Shown here in pieces: positions 1 through 7,438 of a stretch of 64,000 bases of DNA. Source of the stretch: Sphingorhabdus pulchriflava. GTDB taxonomy: Bacteria > Pseudomonadota > Alphaproteobacteria > Sphingomonadales > Sphingomonadaceae. The notes beneath the pieces were generated by a model. The model searched no databases, was not told where the DNA came from, and was given only the letters and a program-made list of their open reading frames with translations. Position 1 is the stretch's first letter. Each line of letters starts with the position of its first letter. The position numbers were made by a program, and so were the translations under genes. The stretch is taken from contig NZ_QRGP01000001.1 in NCBI RefSeq assembly GCF_003367235.1, forward strand, positions 1,798,001-1,862,000. Direction: 5' to 3'.

Positions 1-547
1 CGCGCGCCGATATCGTGCGGATCAAAGCGAGCGATGCCTCACGAGCGGCAGCGGCAAGGTCCTGGCAGGCACCATAGTCGTTGCGGTCGATCCAGCGCGC
101 TTGCTCAGCATCGAAGGGGGGACAGGTCAGATCGATCGCCTGCTCAGAGCGAACGGCTACCGTGAAGCTTGAATGCTCGCTGGTGGCTGAGGAAGGCTCG
201 AACCCCGGTGAACGCAAGAAAAAGCGCAAGCGCCAATATGCCGTCTCGGCAATGGCGGTTGCCTCGGCTTCGCTTGCATAGAAAATCCCGGGGCGTTCAT
301 CGGCACGACGAAATCGGCTAGGAGTGCGATGGCCATAGCGGAAGGGCGAAGCCAGCAGATAATGGAGACCTTGTGCAGCCTTGGGCAAATCCGGTTTGGC
401 GGCTTCCGCAAGCGCCTCAAGCCGTGCCTGATCGGCAAGCGAAGCGGCCAAGCGGTTGGTCGAGATGCGGTGCTGTGCCTCGACCACCCGCCAGACATGA
501 CCGTTGTAGGCGCGAACCTCAGACGCGAGCGCGGTGGGCGTCCACAT
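1..547 (-). CDS. RES-domain toxin, 3' end cut by the window edge
   Basis: An open frame on the minus strand starts at an ATG at 547 (MWTPTALASEV) and runs off the left edge; 182 residues are visible. Features typical of RES-family toxins are HVWRVVEAQHRIS near the N-terminus, SPFRYGHRTPSRFRRADERP around residue 70, and GIFYASEAEATAIAETAYWR with the conserved Tyr and Glu. RES toxins degrade NAD+ or ADP-ribosylate targets; the ParT homologue of a Sphingobium modifies PRPP synthetase. The start overlaps the end of the upstream antitoxin by 29 bases, the usual antitoxin-then-toxin order. The C-terminus is not visible, so an intact toxin is not proven. Confidence 0.85.
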   Translation of the reverse strand, partial: MWTPTALASEVRAYNGHVWRVVEAQHRISTNRLAASLADQARLEALAEAAKPDLPKAAQGLHYLLASPFRYGHRTPSRFRRADERPGIFYASEAEATAIAETAYWRLRFFLRSPGFEPSSATSEHSSFTVAVRSEQAIDLTCPPFDAEQARWIDRNDYGACQDLAAAAREASLALIRTISAR

Positions 548-896
548 AGTCGCAAACGGTCAATAGGCCCTTGAAGCTGTCGATGAGATCGAGCGGCCGG
601 GCATCAAGGTCAAGATTATGCGTCTGGAGCCAGCGGCGCGCCGCCGCGTCGTCGCTTCCCAGAAGCGAATCCAGGCTTCTGAACAAGCGCAGCAGAAATT
701 GTCCGGCCTCAAAGGACTTGGACGCCGGATCGAGCATAGTGCGCCCGGTGGTCAACCGCGAGGCGGTCGCCTGCGAGAGACCGAGAATGGTCCCCAATTT
801 GGCGGTGCTCAGACCCCAATAATCTGCTATTTTTGCAATAGCAGAGGTGAGAACGCGGGCATCCTCCTGTGCATCAACCTTGAAGCGCGTAGCCAT
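519..896 (-). CDS. Xre/MbcA/ParS-type antitoxin
   Basis: A 125-residue protein with an N-terminal helix-turn-helix (LSTAKLGTILGLSQATASRL, about residues 29-48) and a C-terminal DUF2384-like toxin-binding domain (SLLGSDDAAARRWLQTHNLDL, then a short C-terminal helix near LLTVCDYVDAHRARV). Proteins of this family neutralise the RES toxin by inserting their C-terminus into its active site, and they repress their own operon. The toxin gene follows with a 29-base overlap. A 12-bp inverted repeat lies just upstream as a likely operator. Confidence 0.9.
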   Translation of the reverse strand: MATRFKVDAQEDARVLTSAIAKIADYWGLSTAKLGTILGLSQATASRLTTGRTMLDPASKSFEAGQFLLRLFRSLDSLLGSDDAAARRWLQTHNLDLDARPLDLIDSFKGLLTVCDYVDAHRARV

Positions 897-906
897 GGTT
901 CATCCT

Positions 907-944
907 TTCATTTGAATGTTATTACACAAATTCATTCAAATGAA
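907..944. promoter_or_regulatory. 12-bp inverted repeat, likely operator of the RES/Xre operon
   Basis: TTCATTTGAATG at 907-918 and its exact complement CATTCAAATGAA at 933-944 are separated by 14 bases, starting 10 bases upstream of the antitoxin start codon (896). Xre-type antitoxins commonly bind such repeats to repress their own promoter. The regulatory role is inferred from position and symmetry. Confidence 0.7.
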
Positions 945-978
945 TAGATAAATCTCAATGCCCATGGTTTGGCTCCAT

Positions 979-1908
979 TTAGGCTGCCTCTGACAGGGGC
1001 TCGACCTCCCCCATCTCGCATTCGCGGCCACCAAGCTTCAAAAGCAGCGCACTTGCTTCCTCTGCGCGCGCAGCGGCAGTGAGCATCGCACGGTCATCGT
1101 CGCGCAGCAGCTTGAGCCAATGGTCTATATAGCTTGCATGATTGTCGAGATGGGTGACCGGAAGTCCGAGTTCAGCGCCCAATATCGCGCTCGACAATTC
1201 GGCAATCAGTTCTTCGGCGGCATAGGCCGCACTGCCGAAGCGGTTTTTGAGATTACGGTCGAGCCGTGATCCATGCCCGGTCCAGTGCGACAATTCGTGA
1301 CCAAGCGTCGCATAATAATGGTCAAAGCCTGAAAAGAGCTCGGGTGAGGGCATGGTGATCCGGTCGGCCACCGGTTCATAATAGGCTTCAGAACCTGAAT
1401 GTCGGAGCGCTGCCGGGATCTGGCTGAAGAATAGGTCGAGATCGGCTTTGCGCCCCTCGGGTTCGACCAGCGCAAGATCGTGCGACGGGTGGTAGCGTTC
1501 GGGTAATCCGTCGATCTGATCGGCATTGAACACGGCATAGGCACGAAGCACGCGGCGGCTTTCTTCCTGTGTTTCTCCGGTGTCGGAAGCCTCGACCTCC
1601 CTGGAATAGCTTTTGTAGAAGATCGCGATGGTCGACTTCTCGCCCTTGCGCACTTGCGCGCCCATCTTGTTCGCCTGCGCATAGGTCATCCAATAGGGCG
1701 AGGCATAGCCGCACATATCGGCGACCATCCAGAGCCAGAAGACATTCATACCCCGATAGGGCGTGCCGCAACTGCGCAAAGGGCGCGAGACCGGCAGTCC
1801 ACGCCACGGTTTGACCCAGGGTCTGGTTCCAGCCTCGAGCCTCTCGATGATCTGGTTGGTGATACGGGTTGCGGGCGACAGGCCAGCGCGTTTGGAATGA
1901 TAGGCCAT
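979..1908 (-). CDS. ArdC-like anti-restriction / ssDNA-binding protein with zincin domain
   Basis: A 309-residue protein. The N-terminal half matches the ArdC ssDNA-binding domain (ATRITNQIIERLEAGTRPWVKPW, then GTPYRGMNVFWLW and MTYAQANKMGAQVRKGEKS). The C-terminal half is a zinc metallopeptidase-like domain with HELSH (HExxH) near residue 200 and a downstream EELIAELSSAILG helix carrying the likely third ligand. ArdC proteins protect incoming plasmid or ICE DNA from restriction. The ATG at 1908 (MAYHSKR) is preceded by GGAGTTTCTC; a longer frame up to 2037 crosses hairpin-rich leader and is unlikely. ParB lies upstream on the same strand, and the two are probably co-transcribed. Confidence 0.9.
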   Translation of the reverse strand: MAYHSKRAGLSPATRITNQIIERLEAGTRPWVKPWRGLPVSRPLRSCGTPYRGMNVFWLWMVADMCGYASPYWMTYAQANKMGAQVRKGEKSTIAIFYKSYSREVEASDTGETQEESRRVLRAYAVFNADQIDGLPERYHPSHDLALVEPEGRKADLDLFFSQIPAALRHSGSEAYYEPVADRITMPSPELFSGFDHYYATLGHELSHWTGHGSRLDRNLKNRFGSAAYAAEELIAELSSAILGAELGLPVTHLDNHASYIDHWLKLLRDDDRAMLTAAARAEEASALLLKLGGRECEMGEVEPLSEAA

Positions 1909-1930
1909 GTGAGAAACTCCTGAATGTCGG

Positions 1931-2033
1931 CCGGACCAGTCCGGCAATCGACATGGGGCACAGGCTCCCCTCTCCTCTCTTTCCATTTGGCGAAGAGAAG
2001 AAGCGGCCCCCTTGCTTGCCAAGGGAGCCGCTT
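1931..2033 (-). promoter_or_regulatory. Structured leader between parB and ardC
   Basis: On the minus strand after the parB stop there is a hairpin (2001-2033: AAGCGGC and GCCGCTT arms with a CCCTTG/CAAGGG extension and one mismatch), followed by a TC-rich run. A smaller CCGGAC-CA-GTCCGG hairpin (1931-1944) stands just before the ardC ribosome-binding site. This may be an intercistronic attenuator or a processing site. The segment 1963-1990 resembles the leader in front of parB (4180-4212). Confidence 0.4.
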
Positions 2034-2069
2034 CCAACGCAGGCTCAGACCCGTCCTGTCAGGAGGAGG

Positions 2070-4115
2070 TCAGGCGGCGAGTTCGACACCTGCATTGTCG
2101 GTTGTTTCCTGGCTGATCGCGGGATCCTCGGCGGTCGACCCATCGGCATCCATCTCAGCACCGTCAGCTGCGACTGCTGCGATGTCCGCATCGGTCTCGG
2201 TCGCAGGTTCAACGCCCGGCGCATCCGCAAAACGCATGGCGGCAGGCAGCCAGGCAAGCGCCCGCTCCTTGACTTCAACTTCGGTGATGAAGTTGCCGGC
2301 GAAGATGCGTTCAGCACTTGCGGCAAGATCACCCTTTTTCGAAGCCGAGAAACGCGAAGCAAGCGTAGGCCCGCCGACATCGGTCAATGCTTCGAGAATG
2401 ACGGCCTTCGACACCCTGTCGAAATAATTGGCCGCGGTCGGACGCCACCAGGCTGCCATATCGATCCCGGTCAACTGCCCCAGATGATCGTGGAAGACAT
2501 TGCCGCGATTGCCGCTCACATTGAGGCTCGCCTCAAGTGTGCGCCCCACAACCCAGCCAAGCCATGCGGAACGGGCTTCATCGTCGAGGCGGCGGAAGAG
2601 GTCGAAACGCTCGGCAATGCTGTCGCCCGCGCGCCAGCTTTCATCGAGACCGCCGCGAAGTTCGGCGATCGCAGCAGTGGCCGCCGCATCCTTAGCTTCA
2701 AATCCGTGCGCCGGACCCGAAGAAGCCGAACCCCGAATGGTGAGCCCGGGCGATGAAGACCAGCGATAAGTGTCCGCGTCGGCCAGAATGAACACGAACA
2801 GGTCGAGCGCGAGTGCGGGATCGCTTGCAACATGGAGCGCCAGAACGTCGCGGCGTTGCATGGCGAGTTCATCGACGAGCCGCTGCGACATGGCCGCGCG
2901 AGCGGGCTTGTCACCCGATCCACTGCTAACGACCTCGACCGCGCCTTCCTCGCTTGCGCTCACGACAAGCGTTTCAGTGAAATATAGCGGCTGGAGCGTG
3001 GGGACACCGTCGCGGCCGAGCGTCAGGATCATCCCGCTTTCGCGCTTGATGTCCGGATCGATCTCGACCGGGCGGTCACGGATTGCGGCAATTTCGGCAT
3101 CGATGCGCTCGATTTCTTCGGACGCTGCACTTGTATCGTCCTCGCTTGCATCTTCATCCTCGAGGATGACCGCTTGCGCGTCATAGGCGGCATCGAGCTC
3201 TTCGATGCGGGCCAATTCGTCTTCGGTGTAGACGCGCTGGGGTACGGGAACGCGGTGCAAGCCTTCGACAAGGTCATGGCTCACATAGACGTCGAGTGTC
3301 GGCTTAACCCAGGCAAGGCCCTGCTCTGCCGCAACGCTGGCTGCCGCCTCTTCCATCCTGGCATTTGCGAGATTTTCCAGAAGTGCAACGTCGAGCCAGC
3401 TTTCATTCTCTTCATCGTCGAACAGCTCGCGGTCGACGCGCCCGCCGGCTGCAAGATAGGCGTCCTTCCCGACCAGTTTCGCACGCGGATCGCTGCCGCG
3501 CACCGTACTGTTCAATACCATGCGGCGAATGCTGTCAGGCGAAGCGCGGTAGCAGGATTGGACGACTTCATCATAGACACGCGCCTGGATGGCCTGATCC
3601 GAGGTTGCCCCGTAAGCTTTCGCCATATCGAGCGTGATCTCGCCTGCAGCCAGCGCTTCGAAGACCACAGGGGCAAGCGATGCCAGACGCAGGCGGCCTT
3701 CGACGAAGCGGACGGTCAAGCCAAAGCGTCGTGCGACATCTTCGGGCGTTGCACCGGTTTCGATGATGCTCGCAAAAGCTTGTGCTTCATCGGCCGGGTT
3801 CATCTTGAGCGTGTGAAAATTCTCGGCAAGGCTTGCTTCGCGAACCTGCGTTTCATCACCGTCGAGAACCAGACACATGATGGGGAGTGTGCGCGACAGA
3901 TGCTTGTCTGCCGCAAGCGCGAGCAAAGCCCTGCGGCGGCGTTCGCCTGCTTCCACCTCATATTGGCCCTTCTTGCCTTCGCGAACCACGAGGTTCTGCA
4001 AAAGGCCGTGCGCTGCCACACTTGCCTTGAGTTCGGCATCGGCGACCGGATCGGAGCGCTTGCGGACGTTCCGAGGGGATGCAACAAGCTTGTTCAACGG
4101 AATTGACTTGATCAT
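2070..4115 (-). CDS. ParB/RepB/Spo0J-family protein, large island form
   Basis: A 681-residue protein with an N-terminal ParB nuclease-like domain: IPLNKLVASPRNVRKR, the GLLQNLVV strand, then EAGERRRRALLAL. A helix-turn-helix region follows (EDVARRFGLTVRFVEGRLRLASLAP, about residues 125-150). The long C-terminal half has an acidic stretch (EDEDASEDDTS) and a helical domain seen in plasmid and ICE ParB-like proteins of alphaproteobacteria. Such proteins aid element maintenance or regulate transfer genes. No parA is nearby, so a pure partition role is doubtful. The start MIKSIPLNK has AGGAG upstream. Confidence 0.88.
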   Translation of the reverse strand: MIKSIPLNKLVASPRNVRKRSDPVADAELKASVAAHGLLQNLVVREGKKGQYEVEAGERRRRALLALAADKHLSRTLPIMCLVLDGDETQVREASLAENFHTLKMNPADEAQAFASIIETGATPEDVARRFGLTVRFVEGRLRLASLAPVVFEALAAGEITLDMAKAYGATSDQAIQARVYDEVVQSCYRASPDSIRRMVLNSTVRGSDPRAKLVGKDAYLAAGGRVDRELFDDEENESWLDVALLENLANARMEEAAASVAAEQGLAWVKPTLDVYVSHDLVEGLHRVPVPQRVYTEDELARIEELDAAYDAQAVILEDEDASEDDTSAASEEIERIDAEIAAIRDRPVEIDPDIKRESGMILTLGRDGVPTLQPLYFTETLVVSASEEGAVEVVSSGSGDKPARAAMSQRLVDELAMQRRDVLALHVASDPALALDLFVFILADADTYRWSSSPGLTIRGSASSGPAHGFEAKDAAATAAIAELRGGLDESWRAGDSIAERFDLFRRLDDEARSAWLGWVVGRTLEASLNVSGNRGNVFHDHLGQLTGIDMAAWWRPTAANYFDRVSKAVILEALTDVGGPTLASRFSASKKGDLAASAERIFAGNFITEVEVKERALAWLPAAMRFADAPGVEPATETDADIAAVAADGAEMDADGSTAEDPAISQETTDNAGVELAA

Positions 4116-4250
4116 GGGATTTCTCCTGAAGTGCGAGCCGACGCACCGCCAATCGGACGCCAGAGCTCAGCTGCTCGAGGGCCCCCTCCCCTCTTTGCTC
4201 CAGTTGGCGAACTACCATGGCCCTACTTTGCCCAGCACAATCGGCCACGA

Positions 4251-4301
4251 GCATAAAATTCTTGAACCTTTCATATTGTGGAAGTATTGAGAATTTTATG
4301 C
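4251..4301 (+). promoter_or_regulatory. 12-bp inverted repeat across the AbiEi start codon
   Basis: GCATAAAATTCT (4251-4262) and its exact complement AGAATTTTATGC (4290-4301) flank a 27-base spacer. The right arm contains the ATG start codon of the antitoxin gene. AbiEi antitoxins are known to repress their operon through inverted repeats in the promoter. The same repeat could also form an RNA hairpin hiding the start codon. Its function is inferred. Confidence 0.65.
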
Positions 4302-4984
4302 CAGCTTTGGTCAAAGAAATTTCAAAGGCGGGATTGGCAGGCCGCATCCTTGCAGAACGACAGCTCGCAGAGCTTGTTGGCGGGAGTGCTGCGCGCCGTT
4401 ACGGGCTGGTCAACCGTGCGATCAAGGATGGAGCGCTGCTCCGCATCAAGCGCGGGACCTATGTGCTCGCAGCTCACTATCGGGCCGAGCCGGTCCATCC
4501 CTTTGCTGTCGCGCAGAGCCTGCTTCCCGGCAGTTACATCTCATTCGAAACAGCACTTTCCTATCATGGCTGGATCCCGGAGAGCGTGTTTACGACTGCC
4601 AGTGTATCGCCGGGCCGTAAGACGCTCGAATATACAACCGAAGCCTTCGGCAGCTTTGTCTTTCACCCGCTCGCTATCCATCAATATCGCCTGCTGACCA
4701 GCGTCGATCGCGTGGTCCTCGGCAAACAGACTGCTCTTGTTGCCCAGCCCTTGCGGGCCCTTCTCGACCTTATGGCGTTGCGCAAGCAGCCTTGGCAGGG
4801 CCTCGATTGGCTGACGAGCGGCATGCGGATCGACGAAGCGCAGCTGTTTGCGCTTAAGCGCACAGATTTTGCCGCATTGAAGCCCGTCTACAAGCATAAG
4901 GCGGTGAATGCGTTTCTCAACCAACTCGAAGACGCGCTGTTGAGCGGGAAGGCAACTGGCCGACGGAGTTCGCGAAATGATTGA
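4298..4984 (+). CDS. abiEi: AbiEi-family antitoxin (type IV toxin-antitoxin)
   Basis: A 228-residue protein counted from the ATG at 4298 (MPALVKEISKAG). It carries an N-terminal winged-helix region (RQLAELVGGSAARRYGLVNRAIKDGALLRIKRGTYVL, written here in parts of the full stretch) and the AbiEi core signatures PGSYISFETALSYHGW and ALLDLMALRK. AbiEi proteins are DNA-binding autorepressors and antitoxins of the nucleotidyltransferase AbiEii. The toxin gene overlaps by 8 bases. A frame extending up to 4217 exists, but it would run through the inverted repeat 4251-4301. Confidence 0.88.
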   Translation: MPALVKEISKAGLAGRILAERQLAELVGGSAARRYGLVNRAIKDGALLRIKRGTYVLAAHYRAEPVHPFAVAQSLLPGSYISFETALSYHGWIPESVFTTASVSPGRKTLEYTTEAFGSFVFHPLAIHQYRLLTSVDRVVLGKQTALVAQPLRALLDLMALRKQPWQGLDWLTSGMRIDEAQLFALKRTDFAALKPVYKHKAVNAFLNQLEDALLSGKATGRRSSRND

Positions 4985-5867
4985 TCTGATCAAGGAACGG
5001 CTGCGCCGCTATGCTGCTGCAAATCCGCTCGAAGAAGAAAATGCGGTCAAGGAAATCCTCCAGGAAATCGCGCTCTACGCGCTTTGGCGCAGTGATTTTT
5101 TCGATGTCGCCCTGTTCCAGGGAGGCACCAGTTTGCGCATCCTGCACGGCCTGCCGCGGTTTTCCGAAGATCTGGATTTCCTACTGCGTACACCAAACCC
5201 TGATTTTGACTGGTCGCCCTATCTGGCCACGCTCACGCAAGTGGCTGCGGAGTTCGGCGTCAAGCTGGAGGCGCAGCCGCCTGCCCGGATGGATAAGGCC
5301 ATCCATGCAGCGCTCATCAAGAATGATTCCATTGCCAATCAGCTGGACTTGTCTTTTGTCGGCCAAGACCGGCGAAAAACAATCCGGATCAAGCTCGAAA
5401 TCGACGTCAATCCGCCCTTGGGATCGGGGGAGGCCACGAGCTTTCTCGATTTCCCCCTGGATTATGAAGTGCGCCATCAGGACCTACCGTCCAATTTTGC
5501 GCTCAAGATTCATGCGCTTTTATGTCGCGGCTTTTTGAAGGGTCGCGACTGGTTCGATTTTTCCTGGTATGTTTCGCGCGATATCTCGCCCAATCTCGCT
5601 CTCTTGCGCAATGCTCTCATTCAGGCAGGTCCTTGGAAAGGCGATGAAACCATTTCCGTCGATATCGCATGGCTGAAAGCAGCACTTTCCAGCACGATCG
5701 CCAAGATCGACTGGAAGGAGGCGGGTGAGGATGTTGCCCGGTTCCTCCGCCCAGCAGAGCTTCGCTCAATTGACCTGTGGAGCGAGCGGTTCTTCACGGC
5801 AAAGCTCGATAAACTTGCAATTGCGGCGATTGAAAAGCCGATTCAAAAGAGCAAATTAGATCGGTGA
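4977..5867 (+). CDS. abiEii: AbiEii/AbiGii nucleotidyltransferase toxin
   Basis: A 296-residue protein with the nucleotidyltransferase signature FQGGTSLRILHG followed by FSEDLDFLL (GGTxLR...EDLDF), about residues 43-65. The Asp pair of SEDLDF is the metal-binding motif. Later KIHALLCRGFLKGRDWFDFSWY matches the conserved K-x-x-RD-xxD region. AbiEii-type toxins (for example MenT) transfer nucleotides to tRNA acceptor ends and give phage defence by abortive infection or element stabilisation. It overlaps the antitoxin by 8 bases, and all core motifs look intact. Confidence 0.92.
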   Translation: MIDLIKERLRRYAAANPLEEENAVKEILQEIALYALWRSDFFDVALFQGGTSLRILHGLPRFSEDLDFLLRTPNPDFDWSPYLATLTQVAAEFGVKLEAQPPARMDKAIHAALIKNDSIANQLDLSFVGQDRRKTIRIKLEIDVNPPLGSGEATSFLDFPLDYEVRHQDLPSNFALKIHALLCRGFLKGRDWFDFSWYVSRDISPNLALLRNALIQAGPWKGDETISVDIAWLKAALSSTIAKIDWKEAGEDVARFLRPAELRSIDLWSERFFTAKLDKLAIAAIEKPIQKSKLDR

Positions 5868-6076
5868 TTTTTGCAGTCACTAACGAAGTAAGCCAGCCCG
5901 TAGGCAATTTGGTGCCGTGGGACGCTATAAAGTTTCAGACATAGGGGTATCTTGCACCATTGACCGCTTCCGCTAACAAAGCAGTCATAAAACGATCCTG
6001 GTCCATTTGTTATAATGCGTCATTCATTCATCAATAGAGTCGCTGGTCTCCGAAAGTGTCGGAGGCCAGCAAAGCC
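5868..6076. other. Intergenic region with a strong hairpin beside the recombinase gene
   Basis: This is non-coding sequence between the AbiE operon and the small recombinase. At 6042-6070, GCTGGTCTCCGA and TCGGAGGCCAGC form a 12-bp stem with one G-T pair around AAGTG. There is no T-tract on either side, so an ordinary intrinsic terminator is not supported. It could be a structured end of the abiE transcript or a recombinase-related site. Confidence 0.4.
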
Positions 6077-6709
6077 TTAAATGTCGGTTCGCTCCGACAG
6101 CGTCAGCGCGTCATCGACATCAACACCCAGATATCTGACTGTGTTTTCGATGTTGGTATGACCCAGTAGAATCTGAATAGCCCGCAGGTTACCGGTAGCC
6201 TTGTAAATCAAGGATGCCTTTGTCCGGCGCATCGAGTGGGTCCCATATTCGCGCTTGTCGAGCCCGACTATCGATACCCACTCATCGACAAGGCGTGCAT
6301 ATTGTCTGGTGCTGAGATGGCCCAAGTAATCAACCCTACTCGGAAATACAAAATTGAAGATCGTGCCGCCGCGACGCTGCAACCATTCTTCGACGCTTCT
6401 TCGCGCTTCGGTCATTATCTCGAACTGCACAGGCCTATTTGTTTTTTGTTGGATGACGGTGGCTCTATTACGGATTTGCCCTCCGCTGACAATGTCACCG
6501 ATTTTCAGTTTAACGAGATCACAACCGCGAAGCTTGCTATCGATAGCTAGGTCGAACAAAGCCCTATCCCGCAGTCGCCTATGTTCATCCAGGTAAAAGC
6601 GAATTGCCCAGATGTCTCTGGGCTTTAATGGGCGTTTGGGCCCGACATTTCGCCCAGCATTCCAAGGTCGCCGTTCGTGTACGGCAGGGTCAAGATCCGA
6701 ATGTCCCAT
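6077..6709 (-). CDS. Small tyrosine recombinase (catalytic domain only)
   Basis: A 210-residue protein lacking the usual N-terminal core-binding domain. Catalytic residues are visible: Arg in SKLRGCDLVKL (about residue 60), Lys in QQKTNRP, HSMRR (H-x-x-R), LGHT, and the Tyr nucleophile in ENTVRYLG. Such short integrase-like proteins are common on alphaproteobacterial plasmids and islands, and their targets are mostly unknown. It sits between the AbiE operon and the nitrate module and may have brought one of them into the island. Confidence 0.88.
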   Translation of the reverse strand: MGHSDLDPAVHERRPWNAGRNVGPKRPLKPRDIWAIRFYLDEHRRLRDRALFDLAIDSKLRGCDLVKLKIGDIVSGGQIRNRATVIQQKTNRPVQFEIMTEARRSVEEWLQRRGGTIFNFVFPSRVDYLGHLSTRQYARLVDEWVSIVGLDKREYGTHSMRRTKASLIYKATGNLRAIQILLGHTNIENTVRYLGVDVDDALTLSERTDI

Positions 6710-6829
6710 GATGTTACTCCGTTGGCCGGAATGGCCGAACAGAGACTAACAGTATGTTGCCGGCAGGTTCAGACGATGTTAGTGAGAAAGCAAATTACAT
6801 CAATCTTACAGACCATTACTGTAATTGCC

Positions 6830-7438
6830 TTAGAGGTCTAGCCACTCAACCTCCCCACTGCCCAACTCGTAAAAGGCGCCCACAACCTTCAATGTTCCTA
6901 ATTCCTGCGGTCGGCGCAGTGCAGGGGACGCTTCGTCCTGCAATTCGCGCACCACGCGTTGGACATTATGGCGGGCGGCAGTGTTGACCAGATCGTGCTG
7001 GGAATCCTCTCCTACTTCCATGATCGCAGGGTACAGCGGCTGAAGCACCTTGTTGATGTTGGCCGAAAAGCCATAATGCTCCTTCACCACAGATACTGCA
7101 GCCCGCACGGCGCCGCAATTTTCATGGCCCATCACGACGATCAGTGGCACACCCAGCGCGGTGACTGCAAATTCGAGGCTGCCGATTGCCGTCGAACACA
7201 GGCTGTTTCCGGCGTTGCGTACGATGAAAAGCTCGCCCAGGCCGCGCCCGAACAGAAGCTCAGGTGCAACACGTGAGTCCGAGCAGCTGAGATAGGCGGC
7301 AATCGGATGCTGAGCGGCAGCCATGCGCAGGCGGCTCATGCGGCTGGCCTGGACCGTTATCGGCTCGTCCGAAAGGAAGCGACGATTACCTTCCTTGAGC
7401 AGCGCGAGCACGTCGTCGGGCGTCATAGAAAGGGTCAT
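6830..7438 (-). CDS. Beta-class carbonic anhydrase
   Basis: A 202-residue protein catalysing CO2 hydration to bicarbonate. The beta-class zinc ligands are visible: Cys with the Asp-Arg dyad in LSCSDSRVAPE (about residues 50-57) and GHENCGAV (His and Cys, about residues 105-110). There is no signal peptide, so it is cytoplasmic. Its ATG overlaps the nnrS stop by 4 bases, making it the last gene of a copD-like/nnrS/carbonic-anhydrase operon. That placement next to NnrS is unusual. It might supply bicarbonate or buffer pH during anaerobic nitrate growth; this role is inferred. Confidence 0.93.
   Translation of the reverse strand: MTLSMTPDDVLALLKEGNRRFLSDEPITVQASRMSRLRMAAAQHPIAAYLSCSDSRVAPELLFGRGLGELFIVRNAGNSLCSTAIGSLEFAVTALGVPLIVVMGHENCGAVRAAVSVVKEHYGFSANINKVLQPLYPAIMEVGEDSQHDLVNTAARHNVQRVVRELQDEASPALRRPQELGTLKVVGAFYELGSGEVEWLDL

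Noticed and set aside
1869-4106. Two long plus-strand frames (295 and 310 codons) opposite parB
   Set aside because: Both mirror the parB coding strand; no ribosome-binding sites or domain features.
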